In this document: positions 16,442 through 24,908 of the stretch, in pieces
How positions within the stretch are numbered: the stretch's first letter is position 1
Layout: each line of letters starts with the position of its first letter
DNA from: Sphingopyxis sp. GW247-27LB
Lineage (GTDB): Bacteria > Pseudomonadota > Alphaproteobacteria > Sphingomonadales > Sphingomonadaceae
DNA: 64,000 nucleotides
Reading direction: 5' to 3'
NCBI RefSeq assembly: GCF_002277025.1
Contig: NZ_NIWD01000009.1
Span: 54,757-118,756, forward strand
Program-made: the position numbers and the translations under genes
The notes under the pieces: model-generated
What the model was told of the DNA's origin: nothing
Database searches by the model: none
Seen by the model: only the letters and a program-made list of their open reading frames with translations

Positions 16442-17835
16442 CTCTCCAGCGCGGCGCGGGCCGCGGCGATGGCGTCTCTTACCCGTTCGGGCGCGGTGCC
16501 GCCATAGCTGATGCGGCTGGCGACCGAAGCCTCGACGGTCAGCGCGGCGAGCGCCTGCGGCGTCACGGCGGCGTGGATCGCCGCGGCCTCGGCGATGGGC
16601 AGCGCCGACAGTTCAACGCCCAGCTCCTCGGATCGTTTCACGCACGCGCCGACGATATGGTGCGCCTCGCGGAACGGCACCCCCGCCTCGCGCACCAGCC
16701 AGTCGGCGAGATCGGTCGCGGTCGAGAAGCCCGAGGCGGCGAGCGCGCGCATCCGGTCGGTGCGAAAACTCAGCGTCTCGACCATGCCGGTCAGCGCGGC
16801 GAGCGACAGCGCGAGCGCGTCGAAGGCGCCGAACACCGTTTCCTTGTCGTCCTGCAAATCCTTCGAGTAAGTGAGCGGCAGCCCCTTCACGATGACGGCG
16901 AGCCGCTGGAAGGCGCCGAGCAGCATCCCCGCGCGCCCGCGCACCAGCTCGGCGGCGTCGGGGTTGCGCTTTTGCGGCATGATCGAGCTGCCCGTCGACC
17001 AGGCATCGGGCAAGGCCACGAAACCGAAGGGCTGGCTGGCCCAGATCACGATCTCCTCGGCGAGGCGCGACAGGTGGAGCGCGGCGATCGAGGCGGCGGC
17101 GCAGAATTCCAATGCGAAGTCGCGGTCGGACACGGCGTCGATGCTGTTCGCCATCGGGCGGTCGAAGCCGAGCGCCTTCGCGGTCGCGTTACGATCGACC
17201 GGAAAACCCGTGCCGGCGAGCGCCGCGGCGCCGAGCGGCGATTCGTTGAGCCGCGCGCGCGCATCGGCGAAGCGCCCGCGGTCGCGGCCCGCCATCTCGA
17301 CATAGGCGAGGAGATGGTGACCGAGCGTCACCGGCTGCGCGACCTGGAGATGGGTGAAGCCGGGCATGATGCTGCCGGCATGCTCGTCGGCGCGCGCGAG
17401 CAGCGCGGCCTGCAGCGCCTTCAATCCCGCGTCGATGCGGTCGCAGGCGGTGCGCGTCCAGAGGCGGAAATCGGTCGCGACCTGGTCGTTGCGCGAGCGC
17501 GCGGTATGGAGACGCCCGGCGGGTTCGCCGACGATGTCCTTGAGCCGCGATTCCACCGTCATGTGGATATCCTCGAGCGCGAGGTCTACGGGCACGCCTT
17601 CGCGCGCGAACTCTTCGGCGATCCGCGCAAGGCCGGCATCGATCGCCGCGGCGTCATCGGCGGCGACGATGCCCTGCGCGCCGAGCATCGCGGCATGCGC
17701 GCGGCTCGCGGCGATATCCTCTTCCCACAGCCGCTTGTCGACGGGGATCGAGGCGTTTATTTCTTGCATGATCGCCGCGGGACCGCCACCGAAGCGGCCG
17801 CCCCACATGCTGCTCTTGTCCGGAGATTCCGCCAT
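16438..17835 (-). CDS. argH: Argininosuccinate lyase
   Basis: 465 residues, the family length. It splits argininosuccinate into arginine and fumarate, the last step of arginine synthesis. WGGRFGGGP starts the fold, [16 protein letters not shown] and [20 protein letters not shown] are active-site regions, and [18 protein letters not shown] is the fumarase/aspartase-superfamily signature carrying the catalytic Ser loop. It is the first gene of argH-lipoprotein-lysA. The first 29 nt overlap the divergent TlpA-like gene. Confidence 0.98.
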   Translation of the reverse strand: MAESPDKSSMWGGRFGGGPAAIMQEINASIPVDKRLWEEDIAASRAHAAMLGAQGIVAADDAAAIDAGLARIAEEFAREGVPVDLALEDIHMTVESRLKDIVGEPAGRLHTARSRNDQVATDFRLWTRTACDRIDAGLKALQAALLARADEHAGSIMPGFTHLQVAQPVTLGHHLLAYVEMAGRDRGRFADARARLNESPLGAAALAGTGFPVDRNATAKALGFDRPMANSIDAVSDRDFALEFCAAASIAALHLSRLAEEIVIWASQPFGFVALPDAWSTGSSIMPQKRNPDAAELVRGRAGMLLGAFQRLAVIVKGLPLTYSKDLQDDKETVFGAFDALALSLAALTGMVETLSFRTDRMRALAASGFSTATDLADWLVREAGVPFREAHHIVGACVKRSEELGVELSALPIAEAAAIHAAVTPQALAALTVEASVASRISYGGTAPERVRDAIAAARAALES

Positions 17836-18439
17836 TCACCGCGTCCCAAACCCGAAAATTGCCCTCCTCGCCATCCTGCTGGCGGGGTCGATCGCCGGCT
17901 GCGATAGGGAAAAGCAGGACGGGGGGCAAGCGTGGGCGTCCCAAGCAAATATTGCGCCCGGCGAAGCGAAGGATGCGCGCGGGGTCGAGACCTTCCAGCA
18001 TCAGCTCGACCGCAGCCACGCCGGCGAGGCGGCCCCCGCCGCGAGCTTCCGCGGCCCCGACGACGCGCCGGTGACGCTCGCGGCGTTCAAGGGCAAGCCG
18101 CTGCTCGTCAATCTGTGGGCGACCTGGTGCGCGCCGTGCGTCGCCGAGATGCCGACGCTCGACGCGCTCGCGGCGAAACAGGGCAAGGCGATGGCGGTGA
18201 TCGCGGTCGCGCAGGATCTGCAGGGCGCCGCGGTCGTCGATCCCTGGTTCCAGAAGGCCGGGCTGAAAACGCTCCAGCCTTATATCGACCCCGAGAACGC
18301 CTTGCTCGACGCGGCGAGCAGCGCGTTGCCGACGAGCATCCTCTACGATGCCGAGGGCAAGGAGGTCTGGCGGGTGGTCGGCGCGATCGACTGGCAGGGC
18401 GCCGAAGCGAAGGCGTTGCTGGGCGAAGCGGGGGTTTAG
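17807..18439 (+). CDS. TlpA-family thioredoxin-like lipoprotein
   Basis: 210 residues from the ATG at 17807, which lies inside the divergent argH; no other in-frame ATG precedes the hydrophobic segment. [15 protein letters not shown] is a lipobox-type signal with Cys near residue 27. The redox site [18 protein letters not shown] and the TlpA-type insert ([22 protein letters not shown], cis-Pro in SALPTS) mark a membrane-bound thiol-disulfide reductase, such as those serving cytochrome c maturation. The exact partner is unknown. The start could be the rare ATT at 17834 if argH overlap is not tolerated. Confidence 0.85.
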   Translation: MLLLSGDSAIHRVPNPKIALLAILLAGSIAGCDREKQDGGQAWASQANIAPGEAKDARGVETFQHQLDRSHAGEAAPAASFRGPDDAPVTLAAFKGKPLLVNLWATWCAPCVAEMPTLDALAAKQGKAMAVIAVAQDLQGAAVVDPWFQKAGLKTLQPYIDPENALLDAASSALPTSILYDAEGKEVWRVVGAIDWQGAEAKALLGEAGV

Positions 18440-18458
18440 AGGCCGAGCTCTATTGCTG

Positions 18459-18540
18459 CGTCATTGCGAGCGGAGCGAAGCAATCCAGCGCGGTTACCGC
18501 TACTCTGGATTGCCGCGCGGCTACGCCGCTCGCAATGACG
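18459..18540 (+). repeat. Family C repeat, copy 1
   Basis: An inverted pair of CGTCATTGCGAGCGNAGC arms (18459-18476 and its complement ending 18540) around a centre containing two TGGATTG/CAATCCA units. A second copy lies at 24334-24410. It lies in the space between the TlpA-like and SDR genes, 20 nt after the stop. Confidence 0.85.
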
Positions 18541-18640
18541 GCCGTGTTTTGCTTTCATATATATGAAAATGACTTCGAGATATTGAAATATATCCCCCGC
18601 TCCCCTAGCCCCGGTTCGACGGAGATATGGGAGACTCGGC

Positions 18641-19558
18641 ATGAGCGGGTTGTTGGCGGACAAGGTGGTGGCGGTGACCGGCGCGGGGCGCGGGGTCGGG
18701 CGCGAGATCGCGCTGCTCTGCGCACGCGAGGGCGCGGCGGTGGTGGTCAACGACCTCGGCACCTCGGGCGAAGGCGAAGGCGCCGACCTGTCGCCCGCCG
18801 AGGAGACGGTGAACGACATCAAGGCGGCGGGCGGCCGCGCCATCGTCAACGGCGCGAGCGTCGCCGACCCCAAGGGCGCGGCGAGCATCGTCGAGGATGC
18901 GGTGCAGCATTTCGGACGCATCGACGCGGTGGTGAACAATGCCGGCATCCTGCGCGACCGCATCTGGCACAGGCTGAGCCACGAGGACTGGAACGCGGTG
19001 ATCGACGTCCATCTGAACGGCTGCTTCAACGTGTCGAAGGCCGCGACGCCCTATTTCCGCGAGCAGGGGTCGGGCAGCTTCATCCACTTCACCTCGACCA
19101 GCGGGCTGATCGGCAATTTCGGGCAGGCCAATTATTCGGCGGCGAAACTGGGCATCGTCGGCCTGTCGCAGTCGATCGCGCTCGACATGGCGCGCGCCGG
19201 AGTGCGGTCGAACTGCATCGCGCCCTTCGCATGGAGCCGGATGACCGCGTCGATCCCCGCCTCGACCCCCGAGGAACTCGAGCGGGTCGAGCGGATGAAG
19301 ACGATGAGCGCCGACAAGATCGCGCCGCTCGTCGCCTTTCTCGCCAGCGACGCGGCGGAGGAGGTCACCAACCAGATCTTCGGCGTGCGCAAGAACGAGA
19401 TCTTCCTCTTTTCGAAGCCGCGCCCGATCCGTTCGATGCAGAAAAGCGAGGGCTGGACCGCGCAGGCGATCGCCGACGAGATGCTGCCCGCGTTCCGCCC
19501 GAGCTTCGCCCGGCCCGACGAGCGGTCGGGCGACGTGTTCGGCTACGATCCGATCTGA
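18641..19558 (+). CDS. SDR family (3-hydroxyacyl-CoA dehydrogenase-like)
   Basis: 305 residues. Rossmann-fold reductase with TGAGRGVGREI (NAD site), VNNAGIL, and the catalytic TSTSGLIGNFGQANYSAAKLG (Ser-Tyr-Lys). The extended N-terminal loop NDLGTSGEGEGADLSPAEETVNDI is typical of the peroxisomal-multifunctional-enzyme (HSD17B4) dehydrogenase branch. It is 14 nt from an acyl-CoA dehydrogenase gene, which supports a role in fatty-acid or steroid side-chain beta-oxidation. Substrate unknown. Confidence 0.9.
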   Translation: MSGLLADKVVAVTGAGRGVGREIALLCAREGAAVVVNDLGTSGEGEGADLSPAEETVNDIKAAGGRAIVNGASVADPKGAASIVEDAVQHFGRIDAVVNNAGILRDRIWHRLSHEDWNAVIDVHLNGCFNVSKAATPYFREQGSGSFIHFTSTSGLIGNFGQANYSAAKLGIVGLSQSIALDMARAGVRSNCIAPFAWSRMTASIPASTPEELERVERMKTMSADKIAPLVAFLASDAAEEVTNQIFGVRKNEIFLFSKPRPIRSMQKSEGWTAQAIADEMLPAFRPSFARPDERSGDVFGYDPI

Positions 19559-19572
19559 GGAAAGCGAGACCC

Positions 19573-20724
19573 ATGCACGATTACACCGCCATCCGCGAAG
19601 AGGTCGCCAAGCTGTGCGCCGCCTTTCCCGGCCCCTATTGGCAGGCGAAGGACCGCGCGCGCGAATATCCGTCGGAGTTCGTCGCGGCGCTGGGCGAAGC
19701 GGGCTATCTCGCCGCGCTGATCCCCGAGGACTATGGCGGCGCGGGACTGCCCTTGTCGGCCGCCGCGGCGATCCTCGAGGAGATCCAGCGCCAGGGGTGC
19801 AACGGCGGCGCGGTGCATGCGCAAATGTATGTGATGGGCACGGTGCTGCGTCACGGCTCGGAAGAGCAGAAGGCGCGCTATCTGCCGCGCGTCGCGACGG
19901 GCGAGCTGCGCCTGCAGGCGTTCGGGGTCACCGAACCGACGAGCGGCACCGATACGCTGAGCCTGAAGACCACGGCCAAGCGCGATGGCGATCATTACGT
20001 CGTCAACGGCCAGAAATTGTGGACGAGCCGCGCCGAGCATAGCGACCTGATGATCCTGCTCGCGCGCACCACGCCGCGCGAGGAAGCCGCGAGCCGCACC
20101 GACGGCCTGTCGGTCTTCCTGGTCGACATGAAGGAAGCGCTCGCCGCGGGGACGCTGTCGATCCGGCCGATCGACACGATGATGAACCATGCGACGACCG
20201 AGGTCTTCTTCGACAATATGCGCATCCCCGCCGCGAACCTGATCGGCGAGGAGGGCAAGGGCTTTCGCTACATCCTCTCGGGCATGAACGCCGAGCGGCT
20301 GCTGATCGCCGCCGAGTGCATCGGCGATGCGAAGTGGTTCATCGAGAAGGCGAGCTCATACGCCAAGGAGCGCGTGCTGTTCGGCCGCCCGATCGGCCAG
20401 AATCAGGGGGTGCAGTTTCCCATCGCGCGCGCCTATGCCCAGATGCGCGCCGCCGAACTGCTCGTCCACGACGGGATTGCCAGATATGAGGCGGGCGAGA
20501 ATGCCGGGGCCGAAGCGAATATGGCGAAGATGCTCGCCGCCGAGGCGAGCTGGGCCGCGGGCGAGGCGTGCATCCAGACCCACGGCGGTTTCGGCTTCGC
20601 CGCCGAGTATGACATCGAACGCAAGTTCCGCGAGACGCGCCTCTATCAGGTCGCGCCGATCAGCACGAACATGATCCTCTCCTATGTCGCCGAGCATGTG
20701 CTGGGGATGCCGCGGAGTTATTGA
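19573..20724 (+). CDS. Acyl-CoA dehydrogenase
   Basis: 383 residues, typical length. The N-terminal helical domain has YPSEFVAALGEAGYLAALIPEDYGG, the middle domain has LQAFGVTEPTSGTD and GQKLWTSRAEHSD (FAD and substrate binding), and the C-terminal domain has ERVLFGRPIGQNQGVQFPIA and CIQTHGGFGFAAEYDIERKFRET. It oxidises an acyl-CoA to enoyl-CoA with electron-transfer flavoprotein as acceptor. It is paired with the SDR upstream, 14 nt apart, likely one operon. Chain-length preference cannot be told. Confidence 0.95.
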   Translation: MHDYTAIREEVAKLCAAFPGPYWQAKDRAREYPSEFVAALGEAGYLAALIPEDYGGAGLPLSAAAAILEEIQRQGCNGGAVHAQMYVMGTVLRHGSEEQKARYLPRVATGELRLQAFGVTEPTSGTDTLSLKTTAKRDGDHYVVNGQKLWTSRAEHSDLMILLARTTPREEAASRTDGLSVFLVDMKEALAAGTLSIRPIDTMMNHATTEVFFDNMRIPAANLIGEEGKGFRYILSGMNAERLLIAAECIGDAKWFIEKASSYAKERVLFGRPIGQNQGVQFPIARAYAQMRAAELLVHDGIARYEAGENAGAEANMAKMLAAEASWAAGEACIQTHGGFGFAAEYDIERKFRETRLYQVAPISTNMILSYVAEHVLGMPRSY

Positions 20725-20740
20725 GGGCCACGCAAAAAGA

Positions 20741-20766
20741 ACGGGCCGCCCGGTCAGACGGCCCGT
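20741..20766. terminator. Terminator between convergent genes
   Basis: An 8-bp stem ACGGGCCG/CGGCCCGT (20741-20748 and 20759-20766) has TCTTTTTGC just outside it on the minus strand. It ends the gene at 20818-21663 and may also serve the acyl-CoA dehydrogenase. A second stem lies at 20775-20783/20798-20806. Confidence 0.65.
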
Positions 20767-20817
20767 CCAGTCGATAGCCGGCGCGTCCAGGCGGATCCGC
20801 CGGCTACCCCTTGTTCG

Positions 20818-21663
20818 TCAGTTTGCGTCCGCTTCCTGCTGCTTGGCCTCGTCCTTGAGCTGCCCCTTGGTCATGCCCGTGACGAGCGCATTGCCCGAGC
20901 CCGAGAAGCTGGCCGCCGGAAGCGTCGCGACGCGGTCGCCGACCTCGACACTCACCGCCTGCACGACGCCGCGGCCGGTCTGGCGCACGTCATGGACGTA
21001 GCCGATCACCTTGCCGCGCGGGTCGGTGACGGGCATGCCCGGGGCGACCGCGAACATGCCGTCGCCCGAAGCAGCGCCGCTGCCCGCCGCGGCGAGCTGG
21101 CCGAGGCCGCCCTGGAAGCTGCCCGCGGCCGAACCGGCGCCGCTCGCGCTGCCCGAGACGTTCGACAGCGCGCCGCCGGCCCGGTCGCGGACAGTCCCGA
21201 CCGCACCGCGCGCGGTGCCCGTTGCGGTCGAAGCCGCGCCCCGTGCCGTGCCGACCGCGCCGCGCGCGGTCTGACCGACGAAATCGGTGCCGACGGCCTG
21301 CGCGTCGACGCTGCCGCTGCCCGACGCGCTGCCCGAACCGCTCGCCTGGGTGCCGAGCGTGTCGCCGAGCAGCCCGGCGTCGGCCGATCCCTTGCCGCGC
21401 GCATCGGCGTCGCCATGCCCGCGGACGCGGCCCGAGCGGCGGTCGACGTCGACGTCGCCGCGCCCCGAACCGGTGAGGTCGCCCGTCGTGCCGATCGTGC
21501 TGCCGATCGGTCCGGTCGGATTGCCGAGCGTGCCGCCCAGCGTGCCGCCGAGGCTGCCACCAAGCCCGCCGCTGCCACCGAGCAGCTGCGCCGAAGCGGG
21601 GGTCGCGAAGACGAGCGCCGAGGCGATCAGCGCGGCGGCGGAAATATGGGTGCGATAAGCCAT
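20818..21663 (-). CDS. Gly/Ser-rich secreted protein with PRC-like C-terminus
   Basis: 281 residues. A signal peptide ends in ASA near residue 25. Residues 28-185 are low complexity: repeats of GGSLGGTLGGTLG, then QTARGAVGTARGAAS-type units with a period of about 8. Residues 190-281 (MFAVAPGMPVTDPRGKVIGYV, then a HDVRQTGRGVVQAV strand) resemble the C-terminal domain of the 96-593 protein. It lies 81 nt downstream of the S8 protease on the same strand. It may be an extracellular or cell-surface protein; the role is unknown. Confidence 0.75.
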   Translation of the reverse strand: MAYRTHISAAALIASALVFATPASAQLLGGSGGLGGSLGGTLGGTLGNPTGPIGSTIGTTGDLTGSGRGDVDVDRRSGRVRGHGDADARGKGSADAGLLGDTLGTQASGSGSASGSGSVDAQAVGTDFVGQTARGAVGTARGAASTATGTARGAVGTVRDRAGGALSNVSGSASGAGSAAGSFQGGLGQLAAAGSGAASGDGMFAVAPGMPVTDPRGKVIGYVHDVRQTGRGVVQAVSVEVGDRVATLPAASFSGSGNALVTGMTKGQLKDEAKQQEADAN

Positions 21664-21744
21664 GATGCTTCTCCTGATGCTGTGGCCCGGAGGGGTGGGC
21701 CTGGAAGGAGAACGATGAGGCTGCGGATTTTCTTCCCGAAAAAA

Positions 21745-23007
21745 TCAGCGGCCGCAATCGCCGCAGATGAGACCATAGCCGGTCTGCTTGTCACGGCCCT
21801 TCTTGCCGAGGTCGCGCGCCTCGGCGACCAGCGCGCGGATCGCGGGGTCGATGCGGCCGACGGCGGGCGCCGGATAGAGGCGCGCGAGGCGTCCGGCGAC
21901 GAGCGGCGCGGCGAAGGAGGTGCCGCGCAGCCGATCGGTGCTCGCCGCCCCCGTCGCCGCGAGCACCGCATCGCCGGGCGCGGCGAAATCGACCTGCGCC
22001 GCGCGGCCGGCCTCGGGAAGCACATGGCCTTTGGCATCGACCCCCGTCACCCCGAGCACGCCCGCGTAGGCGGCGGGATAGGCGGCGGGCGCAGCGGGGC
22101 CGTCGTTGCCGACCGCCGCGACGATCAGCAACCCACGCCCCTGCGCGCGCCGGATCGCGAGCGCGAGCAGCTTGTTGTCGGGGCCGACGAGGCTGATCGT
22201 GACGACCGCCGCGCCGCGCTGCACGAACCAGCCGAGCGCGCGGGCGATCGCGCTCGCGTTGCCGCCCGCGGGATCGGCGCCATAGACATCGGCGGCGAGC
22301 AGCCGCGCGCCCGGCGCGGCGCCGCGCACCGTCCCCTCGCCGATCAGCAGCGAGGCGACGGCGGTGCCGTGGCGGCTGGGGCTGGGCGCTCCGCGCGCGA
22401 AGCCGCGCTGCTCGACGCGCCCCGCGACCGACGGATGCGCCGCGACGCCGCCGTCGATCAGCCCCAGCGACGCGCGACCGGGCGCTGCGGCGGCGAGTGC
22501 TGCCGTGGACAGAACAGCGCCGGCGGTCCCGCCGCTGCCGCTCGCGAAATAGAGATTGTCGGCGTCGACCTCGGCCTCGGGGAGCAGCTTCGCGAGCTGT
22601 TTCTGCGCGCGCGCCAGGCTGCGGCCGTCGGGCACGCGAAAGCGGGCGATGTCGAGATCGAGCCCCTCGATCCGCTCGCGGCTCTCCAGCGCGAAGCCTT
22701 CGCTGGCCGCGCGCGCGATCATCGCCGCGTCGACTCCGGCCGCGACGAGGATGCCGCGCACCGCGGGCTGGTCGTCGCGGTCGAGCTCGACCGCGTCGGG
22801 ATGCTCGCGGAGCAGCGCGGTGACCCGGTCGAGCCGCAGCCGGCCCAGCGTGCGGTCGAGGTCAATCAGCGGTCGCTCGCCGATCCGCGGCAGCGGGGGA
22901 AGCTCCGGGAGCTGGACCGGCGGCAGCGCGATCTGCGCCGACGCGCGCGGCCCGGCGCCCGCGAGCAGCAGGCAGAGCGTCAGCATCAGGGCGGTCGGCA
23001 GTCGCAT
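21745..23007 (-). CDS. S8 subtilisin-like serine protease, secreted
   Basis: 420 residues. Signal peptide 1-24 (ASA), then a Pro-rich segment, an inhibitor-like pro-region up to about 155, and the subtilase domain. The triad is Asp185 (GLIDGGV), His213 (SRHGTAVASL) and Ser364 (GTSFAAP), with oxyanion Asn301 (GND). The C-terminus GLICGDCGR carries a Cys pair. It is divergent from an ECF sigma factor and upstream of a secreted low-complexity protein, suggesting a small envelope-stress unit. Its activity is general endopeptidase; the target is unknown. Confidence 0.9.
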   Translation of the reverse strand: MRLPTALMLTLCLLLAGAGPRASAQIALPPVQLPELPPLPRIGERPLIDLDRTLGRLRLDRVTALLREHPDAVELDRDDQPAVRGILVAAGVDAAMIARAASEGFALESRERIEGLDLDIARFRVPDGRSLARAQKQLAKLLPEAEVDADNLYFASGSGGTAGAVLSTAALAAAAPGRASLGLIDGGVAAHPSVAGRVEQRGFARGAPSPSRHGTAVASLLIGEGTVRGAAPGARLLAADVYGADPAGGNASAIARALGWFVQRGAAVVTISLVGPDNKLLALAIRRAQGRGLLIVAAVGNDGPAAPAAYPAAYAGVLGVTGVDAKGHVLPEAGRAAQVDFAAPGDAVLAATGAASTDRLRGTSFAAPLVAGRLARLYPAPAVGRIDPAIRALVAEARDLGKKGRDKQTGYGLICGDCGR

Positions 23008-23061
23008 TCCATCTCCTCACGCATCGCGGGTGAAGGCGATCCACGAAAAATTTTAGCAGGA

Positions 23062-23099
23062 TGCGGAAGAAACGATAGAAGGTCGTCGTTTCTTCCGCA
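23062..23099. promoter_or_regulatory. Perfect inverted repeat in the protease-sigma divergent region
   Basis: TGCGGAAGAAACGA (23062-23075) and its exact complement TCGTTTCTTCCGCA (23086-23099) flank a 10-nt spacer, 21 nt before the sigma factor ATG and 54 nt before the divergent protease start. It could be an operator or a leader hairpin. It has no T-tract. Confidence 0.6.
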
Positions 23100-23119
23100 G
23101 TCATGCGAAAAGGCAGGCG

Positions 23120-23608
23120 ATGCGCTTTGAGGACGAACTGGTCGGGCTGTTGCCGCGCCTGCGCCGTTTTGCGCGCGGCTTGGCGCGCGATGCGAGCGAT
23201 GCCGACGACCTGTGCCAGGCGGCCATCGAGCGCGCGCTGAAATCGCGCGACCAATGGAGCCACGGAACGAGACTGGACAGCTGGATGTACCGCATCACCC
23301 GCAACCTGTGGATCGACGAGCGCCGCGCCGCCGCGCGCCGCGGCGTCCAGAAGCCGATCGACGAGGCCGTGCTGCAGGTCGCCGGCGACGGCGCCGCGCA
23401 TGTCGAGGCGGGCGCGCTGCGCGGCGACGTCGATGGCGCGATGGCGCACCTGCCCGACGAACAGCGCGAGGTGGTGATGCTCGTCCTTGTCGAAGGCTAT
23501 GCCTATCGCGAAGCGGCGGAGATATTGGAAGTGCCGATCGGCACCGTCACCTCGCGCCTCGCGCGCGGGCGCGAGACGCTGATGCACCTGTTGGGAGAAG
23601 CGGCATGA
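23120..23608 (+). CDS. ECF-type RNA polymerase sigma factor
   Basis: 162 residues. Sigma region 2 is FARGLARDASDADDLCQAAIERAL with the 2.4 segment SWMYRITRNLWIDERRA. Region 4 is LPDEQREVVMLVLVEGYAYREAAEILEVPIGTVTSRLARGRETLMHLL. It lacks regions 1 and 3 as ECF factors do. The stop overlaps the next ATG by 4 nt, coupling it to the anti-sigma gene. The start is ATG at 23120 with AGGCAGG upstream. Target genes unknown; autoregulation is common for this family. Confidence 0.95.
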   Translation: MRFEDELVGLLPRLRRFARGLARDASDADDLCQAAIERALKSRDQWSHGTRLDSWMYRITRNLWIDERRAAARRGVQKPIDEAVLQVAGDGAAHVEAGALRGDVDGAMAHLPDEQREVVMLVLVEGYAYREAAEILEVPIGTVTSRLARGRETLMHLLGEAA

Positions 23609-24303
23609 CGATCGACCGTGCCACCATCGCCGCCTATGTCGACGGCGAACTCGACGACATCGCCGCGCGCCGCATCGAGCGCGCCGCCGAGGCCGACCCC
23701 GAAATCGCCGACGCCATCGCCCGCCACCGCGCGCTGACCGCGACGCTGGCGGCGCATTACGGCCCCGTCGCCGAAGAGGCGGTGCCGAACCGGCTGCTCG
23801 ACCTGGTCGCGGGCGCAGACCGCGTCGACACCAGCCTCGCCGCGCGGCGCGAGGCGAAGCGGGCGCGGTTCGGCGCGATGCAATGGGGCGCGATCGCGGC
23901 GTCGCTGGCGCTCGGGCTGACGATCGGGCTGCGGCCGTGGCTACCCACCGAGCCGGTCGCGGTCCAGGGCGGCGCGCTGGTCGCCGCGGGACCGCTGTCC
24001 GAAGCGCTCGATACCCAGCTCGCGTCGAACCAGCCGGCGGATGCGCCGGTGCGGATCGGCCTCAGCTTCCGCGACCGCACGGGCCGCTATTGCCGGAGCT
24101 TCGAAAGCGCCGCGGTCGACGGCATCGGGTGCCGCGCCGACGGGCGCTGGCGGCTCGAGCGGACGACGCCCGGCGCGGCGGCGACCGACTATCGGCAGGC
24201 CGCGTCGGGAAGCCTCGCGGCCGCGGCGGCGGACATGATGGCGGGCGACGCGCTGGATGCGGGCGCCGAGCGTGCGGCAAGGGACGGCGGTTGGCGGCGC
24301 TGA
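23605..24303 (+). CDS. Anti-sigma factor, single-pass membrane protein
   Basis: 232 residues. The N-terminal AAYVDGELDDIAARRIERAAEADPEIADAI is the short anti-sigma domain that binds the sigma factor. A transmembrane helix lies near residues 92-112 (GAIAASLALGLTIGLRPWL). The outer part (about 115-232) is Ala/Gly-rich with two Cys (CRSFE, GCRADG), a possible redox or ligand sensor. The 4-nt overlap with the sigma gene supports the pairing. No zinc-binding HxxxCxxC is seen, so it is not a ZAS-type factor. Confidence 0.85.
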   Translation: MTIDRATIAAYVDGELDDIAARRIERAAEADPEIADAIARHRALTATLAAHYGPVAEEAVPNRLLDLVAGADRVDTSLAARREAKRARFGAMQWGAIAASLALGLTIGLRPWLPTEPVAVQGGALVAAGPLSEALDTQLASNQPADAPVRIGLSFRDRTGRYCRSFESAAVDGIGCRADGRWRLERTTPGAAATDYRQAASGSLAAAAADMMAGDALDAGAERAARDGGWRR

Positions 24304-24333
24304 CCCTTTCGCCCTCACGGGAGGCAGCATAAT

Positions 24334-24410
24334 CGTCATTGCGAGCGAAGCGAAGCAATCCAGAGCGGTATGCGCCTGCTCGGGATTGCTTCGCTTCGTT
24401 CGCAATGACG
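24334..24410 (+). repeat. Family C repeat, copy 2
   Basis: A second copy of the CGTCATTGCGAGCGNAGC inverted pair, with arms of about 30 bp ending in AAGCAATCC/GGATTGCTT, 30 nt after the anti-sigma stop. Compared with copy 1 the arms match, but the centre is different. Confidence 0.9.
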
Positions 24411-24425
24411 GGGCATGGAAAGGGC

Positions 24426-24443
24426 GGGCGCCGCGCGGCGCCC
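24426..24443 (-). terminator. Terminator of the 24473 gene
   Basis: An 8-bp stem (24426-24433 and 24436-24443) closes a CG dinucleotide, followed on the minus strand by GCCCTTTCC. It lies 30 nt past the stop. Confidence 0.5.
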
Positions 24444-24472
24444 ACCCTTCCCTTCACAACCCGCCAGCGGGA

Positions 24473-24805
24473 TCAGCCGAGGATCACGCGCGCGGCGCGA
24501 TAGCCCTTCTTGCGCATTTCCTTCACATAATCCTTGTCGGCGTCGATGACCTCGGTCTGCCACTCGTCCCAGGCATCCCAGCGGTCCTCGCGGTCGGTCG
24601 CGTGGCGAAGGTCGCTGCCGAGTTCCTTTTCGGCCTCGGCGATGTCGGCGCGATAATTATACCAATATTGGTTGTAGACCCCGGCGATCGGCGTGTCCCG
24701 GATTTCGGGCGTCTGGAAGCCCGGAGGCGCTTCGTAGCGCGGGCCGCCCGCGGCAACCGACGCCGGAAGAGCGAGCAACAGTGCGAGCGTGGTCCATGTC
24801 TTCAT
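24473..24805 (-). CDS. Small secreted protein, unknown
   Basis: 110 residues. Signal peptide of about 19 (SVAAG). The mature chain has an aromatic patch (NQYWYNYR), then a charged helical region (IAEAEKELGSDLRHATDREDRWDAWDEWQTEVI) and a Lys-rich end (KEMRKKGYRAARVILG). No family recognised. The gene has its own upstream space of 103 nt to gpsA and is probably a single transcription unit. Confidence 0.7.
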   Translation of the reverse strand: MKTWTTLALLLALPASVAAGGPRYEAPPGFQTPEIRDTPIAGVYNQYWYNYRADIAEAEKELGSDLRHATDREDRWDAWDEWQTEVIDADKDYVKEMRKKGYRAARVILG

Positions 24806-24908
24806 CGTTCGTCTCCTTCATGACCTGTCGTCAGAAGGAGGAACGAAGGAGAGCGCCCGATTATTCCCGCTTCATCGGCGAAAAACACCGGGCGGCGGAG
24901 AATCGACC

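Noticed and set aside
17932..19572. Upstream part of a 930-codon frame before the acyl-CoA dehydrogenase
   Set aside because: It runs through the TlpA and SDR genes in another frame; only the part from the ATG at 19573 is a real protein.
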